Shown in pieces: positions 1 to 6,238 of a stretch of DNA of 11,140 nt. The number at the start of each line of letters is the position of its first letter. Position 1 is the first letter of the stretch. Under the pieces are notes generated by a model, which saw nothing but the letters and a program-made list of their open reading frames with translations, did not search any database and had not been told where the DNA came from. This DNA is from Bryobacterales bacterium (lineage in GTDB: Bacteria > Acidobacteriota > Terriglobia > Bryobacterales > Bryobacteraceae): contig PMEV01000102.1 in NCBI GenBank assembly GCA_003154855.1, forward strand, positions 190 to 11,329. Direction: 5' to 3'. A program made the translations under genes and the position numbers.

Positions 1-560
1 TGCGGTCCGCGGCAGAAATCGATGAAATGCGGCCCCAGCGTGTACTCCGAGAAGACCGCGCCGGCTTTCTCTTCGATCAGCTCGCACTTCAACTCTTCGC
101 CCATCTTGGCGTAGCGCGCAAGACCTTCCGGCTTCGGCGTGAGCCGGCGCTCGAAGGGCAGGTCGGCCCGCGCCAGCTCCGCCATCTTCGCCTCGATCTT
201 CTCCAGGTCCTCCGGCGTGAACGGCGCGTCGCGGTAAAAGTCGTAGAAGAATCCGGTATCGGTGGGCGGGCCGATTCCCAGCTTGGTTTCCGGGAATAAC
301 TCGAGCACCGCCGCGGCCAGCAAGTGGGCGGCGGAGTGCCGGTAGATGGAGAGCGCTTCCCGGTTCTTCGTGGTCAGGATCTCGAGCCTGGCGTCGGCCT
401 CCAGTGGCAGGGTCAAGTCCACCAACTCGCCGTTCACTCGGGCGGCGAGCGCGTCCTCGGCCAGCCGCCGGCCGATCGATCTGGCTACCTCCAGGGGCGT
501 TGTCCCCGCCGGCGCCCGCTGCACGCTTCCATCCGGGAGAGTAATGCTGATCTCGCTCAT
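1..560 (-). CDS. thrS: Threonyl-tRNA synthetase, N-terminal part (runs off left edge)
   Basis: This gene encodes the enzyme that charges tRNA-Thr with threonine in the cytoplasm and hydrolyses mischarged Ser-tRNA-Thr. 186 complete codons are present, starting from the ATG at 560. Residues 1 to about 62 (MSEISITLPDGSV...) look like the TGS domain. The editing (N2) domain follows, with the HxxxH motif H75-S-A-A-H79. The second half of the editing site, C183-R-G-P plus a truncated codon beginning CA (expected His), falls exactly at the window edge. These positions match the E. coli enzyme (H73, H77, C182, H186, from memory) with an offset of one to two residues. The catalytic and anticodon-binding domains lie outside the window. 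No good Shine-Dalgarno precedes the ATG. The gene is divergent from the sigma-factor gene. Identity is confident. Confidence 0.96.
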   Translation of the reverse strand, partial: MSEISITLPDGSVQRAPAGTTPLEVARSIGRRLAEDALAARVNGELVDLTLPLEADARLEILTTKNREALSIYRHSAAHLLAAAVLELFPETKLGIGPPTDTGFFYDFYRDAPFTPEDLEKIEAKMAELARADLPFERRLTPKPEGLARYAKMGEELKCELIEEKAGAVFSEYTLGPHFIDFCRGP

Positions 561-596
561 AAGCGCTTGAAACTTCAGCGTAACATACAGTGGGGT

Positions 597-633
597 CAGG
601 GCTTCGGCCCTGCCGCCGGGCTTCGGCCCGGCG
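597..633 (+). repeat. Two tandem UUCG-capped inverted repeats in the thrS/sigma intergenic region
   Basis: Two perfect hairpins lie side by side. The first has stem CAGGGC (597-602) and GCCCTG (607-612) around TTCG. The second has an 8-bp stem CGCCGGGC (614-621) and GCCCGGCG (626-633) around TTCG. Read on the plus strand, each is capped by the exceptionally stable C(UUCG)G tetraloop, so they would fold in an RNA leading into the sigma gene. No T-run follows, so a classic intrinsic terminator is unlikely. They could be a leader structure or a REP-like dispersed repeat. Function is unknown. Confidence 0.7.
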
Positions 634-700
634 TCCCGCCGCCGGCAGCCGTCGTGCGACCATCGCTGTGTTAAAGTTATGAATCCGGGAGCGTGTTCCC

Positions 701-1324
701 ATGATCCAAGGGGTAGGGCAGACTGAGTTCGACGAAGCGGCCTTGGTCGCCCAGGCTCAACAGGGAGGCGTGGAGGCCTTCACGGAGCTGGTGAACCGCT
801 ACGAGAGGAACATTTTCCGGCTAGCCCGGCACATCACACAGAACCCGGAAGACGCCGAGGACGTTCTCCAGGAAACCTTCCTCAAGGCCTACGAGCACCT
901 GGTGGACTTCCAAGGCAACTCCAAGTTCTATACCTGGCTGGTGCGGATCGCGGTGAATCAGTCGCTGATGAAGCTCCGCAAACGCAAGACCGACGCCTCA
1001 GTCTCCCTCGACGAGCCTTTTGACACCGGGGAGGAGAATCTGACTCGCGAAATCGCCGTATGGGATCCCAATCCCGAACTGATCTACTCGCGAGAGGAGA
1101 TCCGGTCGATTCTGGAGAAGGCCGTGCAAAGCCTTCCCCCGGCGTTTCGCGCCGTCTTCGCGCTACGGGACATCGAGGAGCTTTCCACCGAGGAGACCGC
1201 GGTCGTGTTGGATCTTTCGATTCCCGCTGTGAAGAGCCGCCTGTTGCGAGCCCGCTTGCGCCTGCGGGAGAAGCTGACCCGCTATTTCAAGCGGAAAGGG
1301 GAAGACGTCTTTGATTACATGTAA
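701..1324 (+). CDS. ECF-type (RpoE-like) RNA polymerase sigma factor
   Basis: This 207-aa sigma-70 family protein would direct RNA polymerase to a dedicated promoter set. Region sigma2 spans about residues 24-95 (AFTELVNRYERNIFRLA, then DAEDVLQETFLKAY and FYTWLVRIAVNQ). Region sigma4 spans about 135-190 (LPPAFRAVFALRDIEELSTEETA, then the helix-turn-helix IPAVKSRLLRARLRL). There is no sigma1.1 or sigma3, as expected for extracytoplasmic-function sigma factors. A linker of roughly 40 residues rich in acidic residues joins the two domains. The ATG at 701 is the first suitable in-frame start, with only a weak ribosome site upstream. The stop overlaps the next gene, a zinc anti-sigma factor, by 14 bp, so the pair is translationally coupled. 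The regulon cannot be deduced from sequence alone. Confidence 0.93.
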   Translation: MIQGVGQTEFDEAALVAQAQQGGVEAFTELVNRYERNIFRLARHITQNPEDAEDVLQETFLKAYEHLVDFQGNSKFYTWLVRIAVNQSLMKLRKRKTDASVSLDEPFDTGEENLTREIAVWDPNPELIYSREEIRSILEKAVQSLPPAFRAVFALRDIEELSTEETAVVLDLSIPAVKSRLLRARLRLREKLTRYFKRKGEDVFDYM

Positions 1325-1556
1325 GGACTTTCTCAGCGAGCTGAACGAGTATCTCGATGAAGATTGCCGCGATGAAGTGCGCAAGGAGCTGGAAGAACAC
1401 CTGGACGAGTGCCCCAACTGCTGGGTGATCTGCAACACCACCCAGAAGACCATCGAGATCTACCGCGGCATGGACCCCATCCCGATTCCCGTCGGCGTCC
1501 ACGACCGCCTGCTCGACGCGCTGCGCATGAAATCGCAAATCGCCCCGCCGGCCTGA
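1311..1556 (+). CDS. Soluble zinc-binding anti-sigma factor (ZAS/zf-HC2 type)
   Basis: This 81-aa protein probably binds and inhibits the sigma factor encoded just upstream. It starts at TTG 1311, inside the sigma gene, with a good AAAGGGGAAG ribosome site; the first in-frame ATG comes far too late. The zinc motif is C4, H30, C34, C37 (HLDECPNC), i.e. C-x25-H-x3-C-x2-C. This is the spacing I recall for the Streptomyces redox-sensing anti-sigma factor RsrA. Further cysteines sit at 19 and 41. There is no transmembrane segment, so it should act in the cytoplasm, fitting a thiol or metal sensor rather than an envelope sensor. Residues about 50-78 (IYRGMDPIPIP...LLDALRMK) form a short tail. Anti-sigma identity is confident; redox sensing is an inference from spacing. 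Confidence 0.88.
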   Translation: MITCKDFLSELNEYLDEDCRDEVRKELEEHLDECPNCWVICNTTQKTIEIYRGMDPIPIPVGVHDRLLDALRMKSQIAPPA

Positions 1557-1587
1557 GCGGCATCCTTCCCCCACTTGCTGTAGGCTG

Positions 1588-1602
1588 GAAGCTGATAGCT
1601 TC
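1588..1602 (+). repeat. Short inverted repeat just upstream of glgA
   Basis: GAAGCT (1588-1593), loop GAT, AGCTTC (1597-1602): a perfect 6-bp stem ending 10 nt before the glgA ATG. It occupies the place where a Shine-Dalgarno would be expected, and none is seen outside it. It may affect glgA translation or be a chance repeat. Confidence 0.4.
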
Positions 1603-1612
1603 TTCGCCGACC

Positions 1613-3031
1613 ATGACCAAAGTTCTGATGGTGGCCTCCGAGGCAACCCCCTTCGCCAAGACGGGCGGACTGGCCGAAGTGATCGGCTCGCTCGCGCCCA
1701 GTTTGCGGGCGCTGGGCGAGGACGTGGCCGTTTTCCTGCCCCGTTACCGCTCGACCGGCCTGCAGGGTCTTACCCGCGCTTTCGACGACCTCCAAATCTG
1801 GTTGGGGTCCGACTCCTACCCAGTGAGCCTGTATCAGGCCACCGATCGCGGCGTGCCCTACTACTTCATGGATTCGCCCGCGCTGTTCGATCGCGACGGC
1901 CTGTACGGAGATTCCAGCGGCGACTATCCGGACAATTACCTCCGCTTTGCCGTCTTCTCGCGCGCCGCGCTGGAATTGGTGCGGCGGGTGTTCCGCCCGC
2001 AGGTGATCCACTGCCACGACTGGCAGGCCGCGCTCGCGCCGGTCTACCTCCGCACGCTCGCCGCCAGCGACCCCACCTTCCTGGGCATGAAGACCGTCCT
2101 CACCATTCACAACCTCGGCTACCAGGGCCTCTTCGACCGCGCGATCCTGCCCAAGATCGGCCTCGACGCCGCCCTGTTCCGGCCCGACGGCCTGGAGTAC
2201 TTCGGCAAGGTGGGCTTCCTCAAGGGCGGCCTACTCTACAGCGACGCCCTGACCACCGTCAGCCGGAAATACGCGGAGGAAATCCAGACTCCGGAGCTGG
2301 GCTTCGGCCTGGATGGCGTGCTGCGCAGCCGCGCCGGCGCGCTTACCGGCATTCTCAACGGCGTGGATTATGCGCAGTGGGACCCGCGCACGGACTCTCT
2401 CCTGGCCGCCCGTTACTCCGCCGACAACCTGCTGGCCAAGCGGACCTGCAAGGCGGACCTGCTCGATACTTGCAGCCTCTCGCGGGAGAACCTCGAGCGG
2501 CCGCTCATCGGCATCGTCTCGCGCTTCGCGGGACAGAAAGGCTTCGAGCTGATCGAGGAGATCGCCTCGGAGTTGCTCGCAGAGGATCTCTCGCTGGTGG
2601 CGCTGGGAACCGGCGACCCACGGACGGAGCGGTTCTTCACCGGCCTGGCCGAGGCGCAGCCCGATCGGATCGCCGTGCGCATCGGCTACGACAATGCGCT
2701 CGCGCACAAGATCGAGGCCGGGGCCGACATCTTCCTCATGCCCAGCCTGTACGAGCCGAGCGGCCTGAACCAGATGTACAGCTTGCGCTACGGCACGGTC
2801 CCGGTGGTCCGCGCGACCGGCGGCCTGGACGACACCGTCGACGACGAGACGGGCTTCAAGTTCCAGGAGTACTCGGGCGCGGCATTGCTGGCAGCCCTGC
2901 GCGCCGCGCTGGCGGCTTACAAGCAGCCGTTCCTGTGGACCGAGATCATGCGGGCCGGGATGCGGAAGGACTATTCCTGGCAGGCCTCGGCCGGCGAATA
3001 CTCGGCGTTGTACCGGCGGCTAGCGGGATGA
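1613..3031 (+). CDS. glgA: Glycogen synthase (ADP-glucose type, GT5)
   Basis: GlgA extends alpha-1,4-glucan chains from ADP-glucose in cytoplasmic glycogen synthesis. From the ATG at 1613 it is 472 aa, the usual length (E. coli about 477). Motifs run in the family order: VASEATPFAKTGGLAEV, with K16-T-G-G-L at the nucleotide-sugar site; HCHDWQAA (about 133-140); TIHNLGYQG (164-172); the C-terminal donor site IVSRFAGQKGFEL, with R304 and K309; and PSLYEPSGLNQMYSLRYG, with the EX7E-type glutamate E381. The usual EPCGL cysteine is replaced by serine here (EPSGL). The reading frame stays open upstream to 1409, but homology begins at MTKVLMVASEA, so the ATG at 1613 is preferred. It lies 56 bp after the anti-sigma gene and 51 bp before trxA, compatible with one transcript. 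Confidence 0.96.
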   Translation: MTKVLMVASEATPFAKTGGLAEVIGSLAPSLRALGEDVAVFLPRYRSTGLQGLTRAFDDLQIWLGSDSYPVSLYQATDRGVPYYFMDSPALFDRDGLYGDSSGDYPDNYLRFAVFSRAALELVRRVFRPQVIHCHDWQAALAPVYLRTLAASDPTFLGMKTVLTIHNLGYQGLFDRAILPKIGLDAALFRPDGLEYFGKVGFLKGGLLYSDALTTVSRKYAEEIQTPELGFGLDGVLRSRAGALTGILNGVDYAQWDPRTDSLLAARYSADNLLAKRTCKADLLDTCSLSRENLERPLIGIVSRFAGQKGFELIEEIASELLAEDLSLVALGTGDPRTERFFTGLAEAQPDRIAVRIGYDNALAHKIEAGADIFLMPSLYEPSGLNQMYSLRYGTVPVVRATGGLDDTVDDETGFKFQEYSGAALLAALRAALAAYKQPFLWTEIMRAGMRKDYSWQASAGEYSALYRRLAG

Positions 3032-3065
3032 ACCCCGGGGGCCGGTTTTTGCATCTATGAGACTT

Positions 3066-3073
3066 GGAGAGAG
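3066..3073 (+). promoter_or_regulatory. Ribosome binding site of trxA
   Basis: GGAGAGAG, 9 nt before the ATG at 3083. It fixes the thioredoxin start and is the clearest ribosome site in the plus-strand block. Confidence 0.75.
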
Positions 3074-3082
3074 AAATCGAAA

Positions 3083-3415
3083 ATGGCGGGTCAAAACGTA
3101 CTTACTTTAACCGATTCGACTTTTGACGCGGACGTGGTGAAGTCCGAGGTCCCCGTTCTGGTGGACTTCTGGGCGGCTTGGTGCGGGCCTTGCCGGGCGA
3201 TTGCGCCGGCGGTGGATGAGATCGCCACCGAATACGCCGGGCGCCTCAGCGTGGGCAAGGTGGACGTGGATTCCAACGGCGGCGTCGCCATGCGCTACCG
3301 GATCACCAGTATCCCCACCCTGCTGCTGTTCAAGGAGGGCCGCGTGGCGGACACCGTGGTCGGCCCCCGCGGCAAGCCGGATATCGTCAAAATGATCGAA
3401 CGGCACGTGCAGTAA
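3083..3415 (+). CDS. trxA: Thioredoxin
   Basis: This 110-aa single-domain thioredoxin reduces protein disulfides in the cytoplasm using electrons from thioredoxin reductase, which is not in the window. The active site is W33-C34-G35-P36-C37 within VLVDFWAAWCGPCRAI, and the conserved cis-proline is P78 in TSIPTLLLF. Length and fold order match the E. coli type. There is no signal peptide. The C-terminal glycine region reads VVGPRGKPDIVKMIE in place of the usual VGAxxKxxL pattern, a mild variant. It follows glgA by 51 bp with its own strong ribosome site. Its stop is only 7 bp from the convergent ilvD stop, so the two transcripts probably overlap at their 3' ends. Placement downstream of a thiol-type anti-sigma factor may be meaningful. 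Confidence 0.96.
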   Translation: MAGQNVLTLTDSTFDADVVKSEVPVLVDFWAAWCGPCRAIAPAVDEIATEYAGRLSVGKVDVDSNGGVAMRYRITSIPTLLLFKEGRVADTVVGPRGKPDIVKMIERHVQ

Positions 3416-3422
3416 AGAACCC

Positions 3423-5087
3423 TCAGGCTCTGGTCACCGCACCGTCCGACGCGGAAGCCACCAGGGCGCAGTATTTGGCGAATACTCCGCTGCGATAGCG
3501 CGGCGCAGGCGGTTCCCACACCGCGAGCCGCCCGGCGAGCGTTTCCGGCGCCACCTCGATGTCGATCCGGCGCGCGGCGATGTCGATGGCAATCGTATCC
3601 CCCTCGACCACGGCTGCGAGCGGCCCGCCCTTGGCCGCCTCCGGGGCCACGTGCCCGACCATGAAGCCCCGCGTCGCCCCGCTGAACCGGCCATCCGTCA
3701 CCAGCGCCACTTCGTCCGCGAAACCGGCGCCCACAATCGCGCTGGTCACGCCCAGCATCTCGCGCATGCCCGGCCCGCCGCACGGCCCCTCGTAGCGGAT
3801 TACCACCACGTCGCCCGCCCGGATCAACCCGGCGGTGACCGCCCGCATGGCGTCCTCTTCGCAGTCGAAGACCCGCGCGGGGCCCCGGTGCGCCTTGCGA
3901 TCCATCCCGGTCACCTTGATCACCGCGCCGTCGGGCGCCAGCGTGCCCCTGAGAATCACCAGGCCGCCGCTGGCTTTGAGGGGGTTCGCTAGCGGCCGGA
4001 TCACTTCCTGTCCCGGCGTCTCCTGGGCTTCCGCGGCCTCCTCGGCAAACGTCCGCCCGGTGATGGTGAGCGCCGAGCCGTCCACATAGCCGCCCTCCGC
4101 CAGCCGCTTGGCCAGCACCGGAATGCCGCCCGCGCGATGCACGTCCAGGGCCACAAAACGTCCCGCCGGTTTCAGGTCGGCGAGCAGCGGCGTGCGGGCG
4201 CTGATGGTCTGGAAATCGTCGATCTCGAGCGGCACGCCGGCTTCCCGCGCGATGGCCAGCAGGTGCAGCACGGCGTTGGTCGAGCCACCGCTCGCGGCCA
4301 CGCCGGCGATGGCGTTCTCGATGGCCTTCCGCGTGACGATATCGCGCGGCTTCAGATCCCGCCGCACCGCCTCCAGAATCACTTCGCCGCAGCGGAAGGA
4401 CACGTCGCCCTTCTCCGCATAGACCTGCGGAACCGCGGCCGTGCCCATCGGCGATAGCCCGATCAGCTCCATCACGGTGGCCATGGTGTTGGCCGTGTAC
4501 TGGCCTCCGCAGGCGCCCGCGCCCGGGCACGCCGAGTTCTCGATCTCGAGCAGTTCCTGGTCCGTCATGCGTCCCGCCGCGTTGGCGCCCACCGCCTCGA
4601 AGACGTCCTGGATGGTGATGTCGCGGCCGCGGTGCCGCCCGGGCAGGATCGAGCCGCCGTACAGGATCAGCCCCGGCACGTTCACCCTCAGCAGCGCCAT
4701 CGCCGCCGCCGGAATGGTCTTGTCGCAGCCCACCAGCGCCACCAGGCCGTCGAACATGTGCCCGCGCGCCACCAGTTCGATCGAGTCCGCGATCACCTCC
4801 CGGCTTACCAGCGACGCCTTCATGCCTTCGGTCCCCATGGTGACGCCGTCGCTGATGGCGATGGTATTGAACTCCATCGGCGTGCCGCCCGCCGCGCGAA
4901 TGCCCTCCTTCACCTTCACGGCCAGTTCGCGCAGGTTGTAATTGCAGGGCATGGTTTCGATCCAGGTGTTGGCGACGCCGATGATCGGCTTCCGCAGGTC
5001 CGCGTCGCTGAAGCCGATGGCCTTGAGCATGGCCCGCGCCGGCGCGCGGTCCCGTCCCTGACTAATGGTATAGCTGTGGTAGCCCAT
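3423..5087 (-). CDS. ilvD: Dihydroxy-acid dehydratase
   Basis: IlvD dehydrates 2,3-dihydroxy-isovalerate and 2,3-dihydroxy-3-methylvalerate to the 2-oxo acids, a late step in valine and isoleucine synthesis. From the ATG at 5087 it is 554 aa, normal for the family. Iron-sulfur and metal residues are visible: C48 (TWIETMPCN), C121 followed by D122-K123 (GCDKTIP) and C193 (CPGAGACGGQYT). Three cysteines at these places are typical of the [2Fe-2S] members. The catalytic serine lies in VTDGRFSGATRG near the C-terminus. An in-frame ATG exists at 5102, but GGGAG at 5096-5100 sits 8 nt before the ATG at 5087, and MGYHSYTISQG is the natural N-terminus, so 5087 is chosen. No leader peptide or riboswitch is evident. 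Confidence 0.97.
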   Translation of the reverse strand: MGYHSYTISQGRDRAPARAMLKAIGFSDADLRKPIIGVANTWIETMPCNYNLRELAVKVKEGIRAAGGTPMEFNTIAISDGVTMGTEGMKASLVSREVIADSIELVARGHMFDGLVALVGCDKTIPAAAMALLRVNVPGLILYGGSILPGRHRGRDITIQDVFEAVGANAAGRMTDQELLEIENSACPGAGACGGQYTANTMATVMELIGLSPMGTAAVPQVYAEKGDVSFRCGEVILEAVRRDLKPRDIVTRKAIENAIAGVAASGGSTNAVLHLLAIAREAGVPLEIDDFQTISARTPLLADLKPAGRFVALDVHRAGGIPVLAKRLAEGGYVDGSALTITGRTFAEEAAEAQETPGQEVIRPLANPLKASGGLVILRGTLAPDGAVIKVTGMDRKAHRGPARVFDCEEDAMRAVTAGLIRAGDVVVIRYEGPCGGPGMREMLGVTSAIVGAGFADEVALVTDGRFSGATRGFMVGHVAPEAAKGGPLAAVVEGDTIAIDIAARRIDIEVAPETLAGRLAVWEPPAPRYRSGVFAKYCALVASASDGAVTRA

Positions 5088-5095
5088 GGAGATTA

Positions 5096-5100
5096 CTCCC
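5096..5100 (-). promoter_or_regulatory. Ribosome binding site deciding the ilvD start
   Basis: The minus-strand sequence GGGAG lies 8 nt upstream of the ATG at 5087. The alternative ATG at 5102 has no such site and would place this sequence inside the coding region. Confidence 0.6.
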
Positions 5101-5111
5101 ATGGTAACAGG

Positions 5112-5609
5112 GTGCGCGACAATGGCTCTGTGCTCCGCGCGCTGCCAGCGTTGGCTTTGGTTTGGGTTTGCCTAGCCGCGCAGCCCCCGCGCGCTCCGGC
5201 TCCCGATCCCCAGCTCGCCGCCCTGGAACGGCAGGTCTTTCAACTCGTGAATAACGAGCGCACCTGGCGCGGCCTGGCCGAGTTGCAGTGGGACGACCGC
5301 CTCGCCGCAGTGGCCCGCCGCCACGCCTCGAACATGGCCGGCCGGGGCTTCTTCTCCCACGTCGACCCGGTGCGCGGAGACGTGCCGGACCGCCTCGCCA
5401 AGGCCGGCATTTCCTGGAGCCGCTTCGAGGAGAACCTGCTCCAGGAGTTGGGCTACGACGATCCGGCCCGCTTCGCCGTCCTGAGCTGGATGGAGAGTCC
5501 GGGCCACCGCAAGAACATCCTGGACAAGGAGGTGACACTCGCCGGCGTGGGTGCCGCCCGGCGCCGGGATGGCGCCCTGTTCCTGGCCCAGGAGTTCCTC
5601 CGCCCGTAA
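5112..5609 (+). CDS. Secreted CAP/SCP-domain protein (YkwD-like)
   Basis: An exported protein of about 165 aa with one CAP (cysteine-rich secretory protein/PR-1) domain. The start is uncertain: GTG 5112 or GTG 5130. Neither has a good ribosome site, and both precede a signal peptide of the form LRALPALALVWVCLAAQ. After a Pro/Ala-rich linker come LVNNERTWRGLAELQWDDRL, RRHASNMA, FFSHVDP, FEENLL and SWMESPGHRKNIL, ending in GVGAARR. These are the family motifs, with the two histidines (in RRHASNM and SPGHR) and the glutamate of FEEN that shape the CAP cleft. Bacterial CAP proteins of this kind are extracytoplasmic; their biochemical role is generally unknown. The usual GENI motif is EENL here. 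A methyltransferase gene follows after 35 bp. The start lies only 24-42 bp from the divergent ilvD start. Confidence 0.88.
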   Translation: MRDNGSVLRALPALALVWVCLAAQPPRAPAPDPQLAALERQVFQLVNNERTWRGLAELQWDDRLAAVARRHASNMAGRGFFSHVDPVRGDVPDRLAKAGISWSRFEENLLQELGYDDPARFAVLSWMESPGHRKNILDKEVTLAGVGAARRRDGALFLAQEFLRP

Positions 5610-5644
5610 GCCCCGGCGTATTCTGGTACACTGCTTACCTAAGG

Positions 5645-6187
5645 ATGGTCTTGCTGAAGATGCGCTGCCTGCTGCCGGCCCTCGCGGCGGTGTTGTGCCT
5701 GGCCCAGGAGAACGACCCGCGAAAACTGGCGCCCTACTATCCTACGCCCGAGACGGTGGTTGAGAAGATGCTCCAGTTGGGCGGCCTCAAGACGGGCGAG
5801 AAGATGTTCGATCTGGGTAGCGGCGACGGGCGCATCGTCATCATGGCCGCCCGGAAGTTCGGCGCCGATTCGACCGGCGTCGAGTTCGACCAGAGCCTCT
5901 GGAAGCAGAGCACGGACCGGATCAAGAGCCTCGGATTGGCGAAAAAGGCTCGCATCATTTTGGGAGACATCATGCAGCAGGACTACAGCTCCGCCGACCT
6001 GCTGACCGTGTACCTGCTGCCCGACTCCAACGATCGGGTGCGGCCCCTGCTTGAAAAACAGCTCAAGAAAGGCGCCCGGATCGTGGCCCACGATTTCGAG
6101 TTTGCCGGCTGGACGCCGGAGAAGACGGTAACCATCGAAGACGACGGCGAAGGCCGTTCCCATACGCTCTTCCTGTACCGGAGATAG
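5645..6187 (+). CDS. Class I SAM-dependent methyltransferase with N-terminal signal peptide or anchor
   Basis: A 180-aa protein from the ATG at 5645, or 175 aa from the in-frame ATG at 5660, which would give a cleaner signal sequence (MRCLLPALAAVLCLAQ). After the hydrophobic N-terminus come YYPTPETVVEKMLQLGGLK, the SAM-binding motif I MFDLGSGDGRIVIMAARKFGA, the acidic residue region GVEFDQ and the motif-IV-like DLLTVYLLPDSN. This pattern resembles bacterial proteins related to the FAM173/ATPSCKMT lysine methyltransferases (from memory), which are membrane-associated. The substrate cannot be told from sequence. A hydrophobic leader on a SAM-dependent enzyme is odd because SAM is cytoplasmic; an uncleaved membrane anchor facing the cytoplasm is an alternative to export. 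It lies between a CAP-domain gene and a histidine kinase gene, all on the plus strand. Confidence 0.85.
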   Translation: MVLLKMRCLLPALAAVLCLAQENDPRKLAPYYPTPETVVEKMLQLGGLKTGEKMFDLGSGDGRIVIMAARKFGADSTGVEFDQSLWKQSTDRIKSLGLAKKARIILGDIMQQDYSSADLLTVYLLPDSNDRVRPLLEKQLKKGARIVAHDFEFAGWTPEKTVTIEDDGEGRSHTLFLYRR

Positions 6188-6195
6188 AATAGTAA

Positions 6196-6229
6196 CCCGG
6201 ACCGCGAGAAAGAGCGGCGCGGTCCCGGG
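6196..6229 (+). promoter_or_regulatory. Strong hairpin overlapping the kinase ribosome site
   Basis: CCCGGACCGCG (6196-6206) pairs with 6218-6229 to give 11 base pairs with one bulged C (6224) and an 11-nt loop. The GGG at 6227-6229 is also the start of the GGGAGAG ribosome site (6227-6233) of the kinase gene at 6239. There is no T-run, so it is not an obvious terminator. It could limit translation of the kinase or protect the 3' end of the upstream message. Confidence 0.55.
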
Positions 6230-6238
6230 AGAGCTCTC

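Noticed and set aside
561..700. T-box or other riboswitch controlling thrS
   Set aside because: Only the UUCG hairpins and about 35 bp of leader are seen; no T-box sequence or specifier structure is recognisable on the minus strand.
679..726. A 15-codon upstream frame (ATG at 679) overlapping the sigma gene start
   Set aside because: No ribosome site, and too short to distinguish from chance.
3032..3082. Terminator between glgA and trxA (CCCCGGGGGCCGG followed by TTTTT)
   Set aside because: The GC block does not fold into a stem of useful length before the T-run, so read-through from glgA into trxA is more likely.
3295..4530. Long open frame on the minus strand (411 codons) overlapping ilvD in another frame
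   Set aside because: Arg/Gly-rich shadow of ilvD with no domain.
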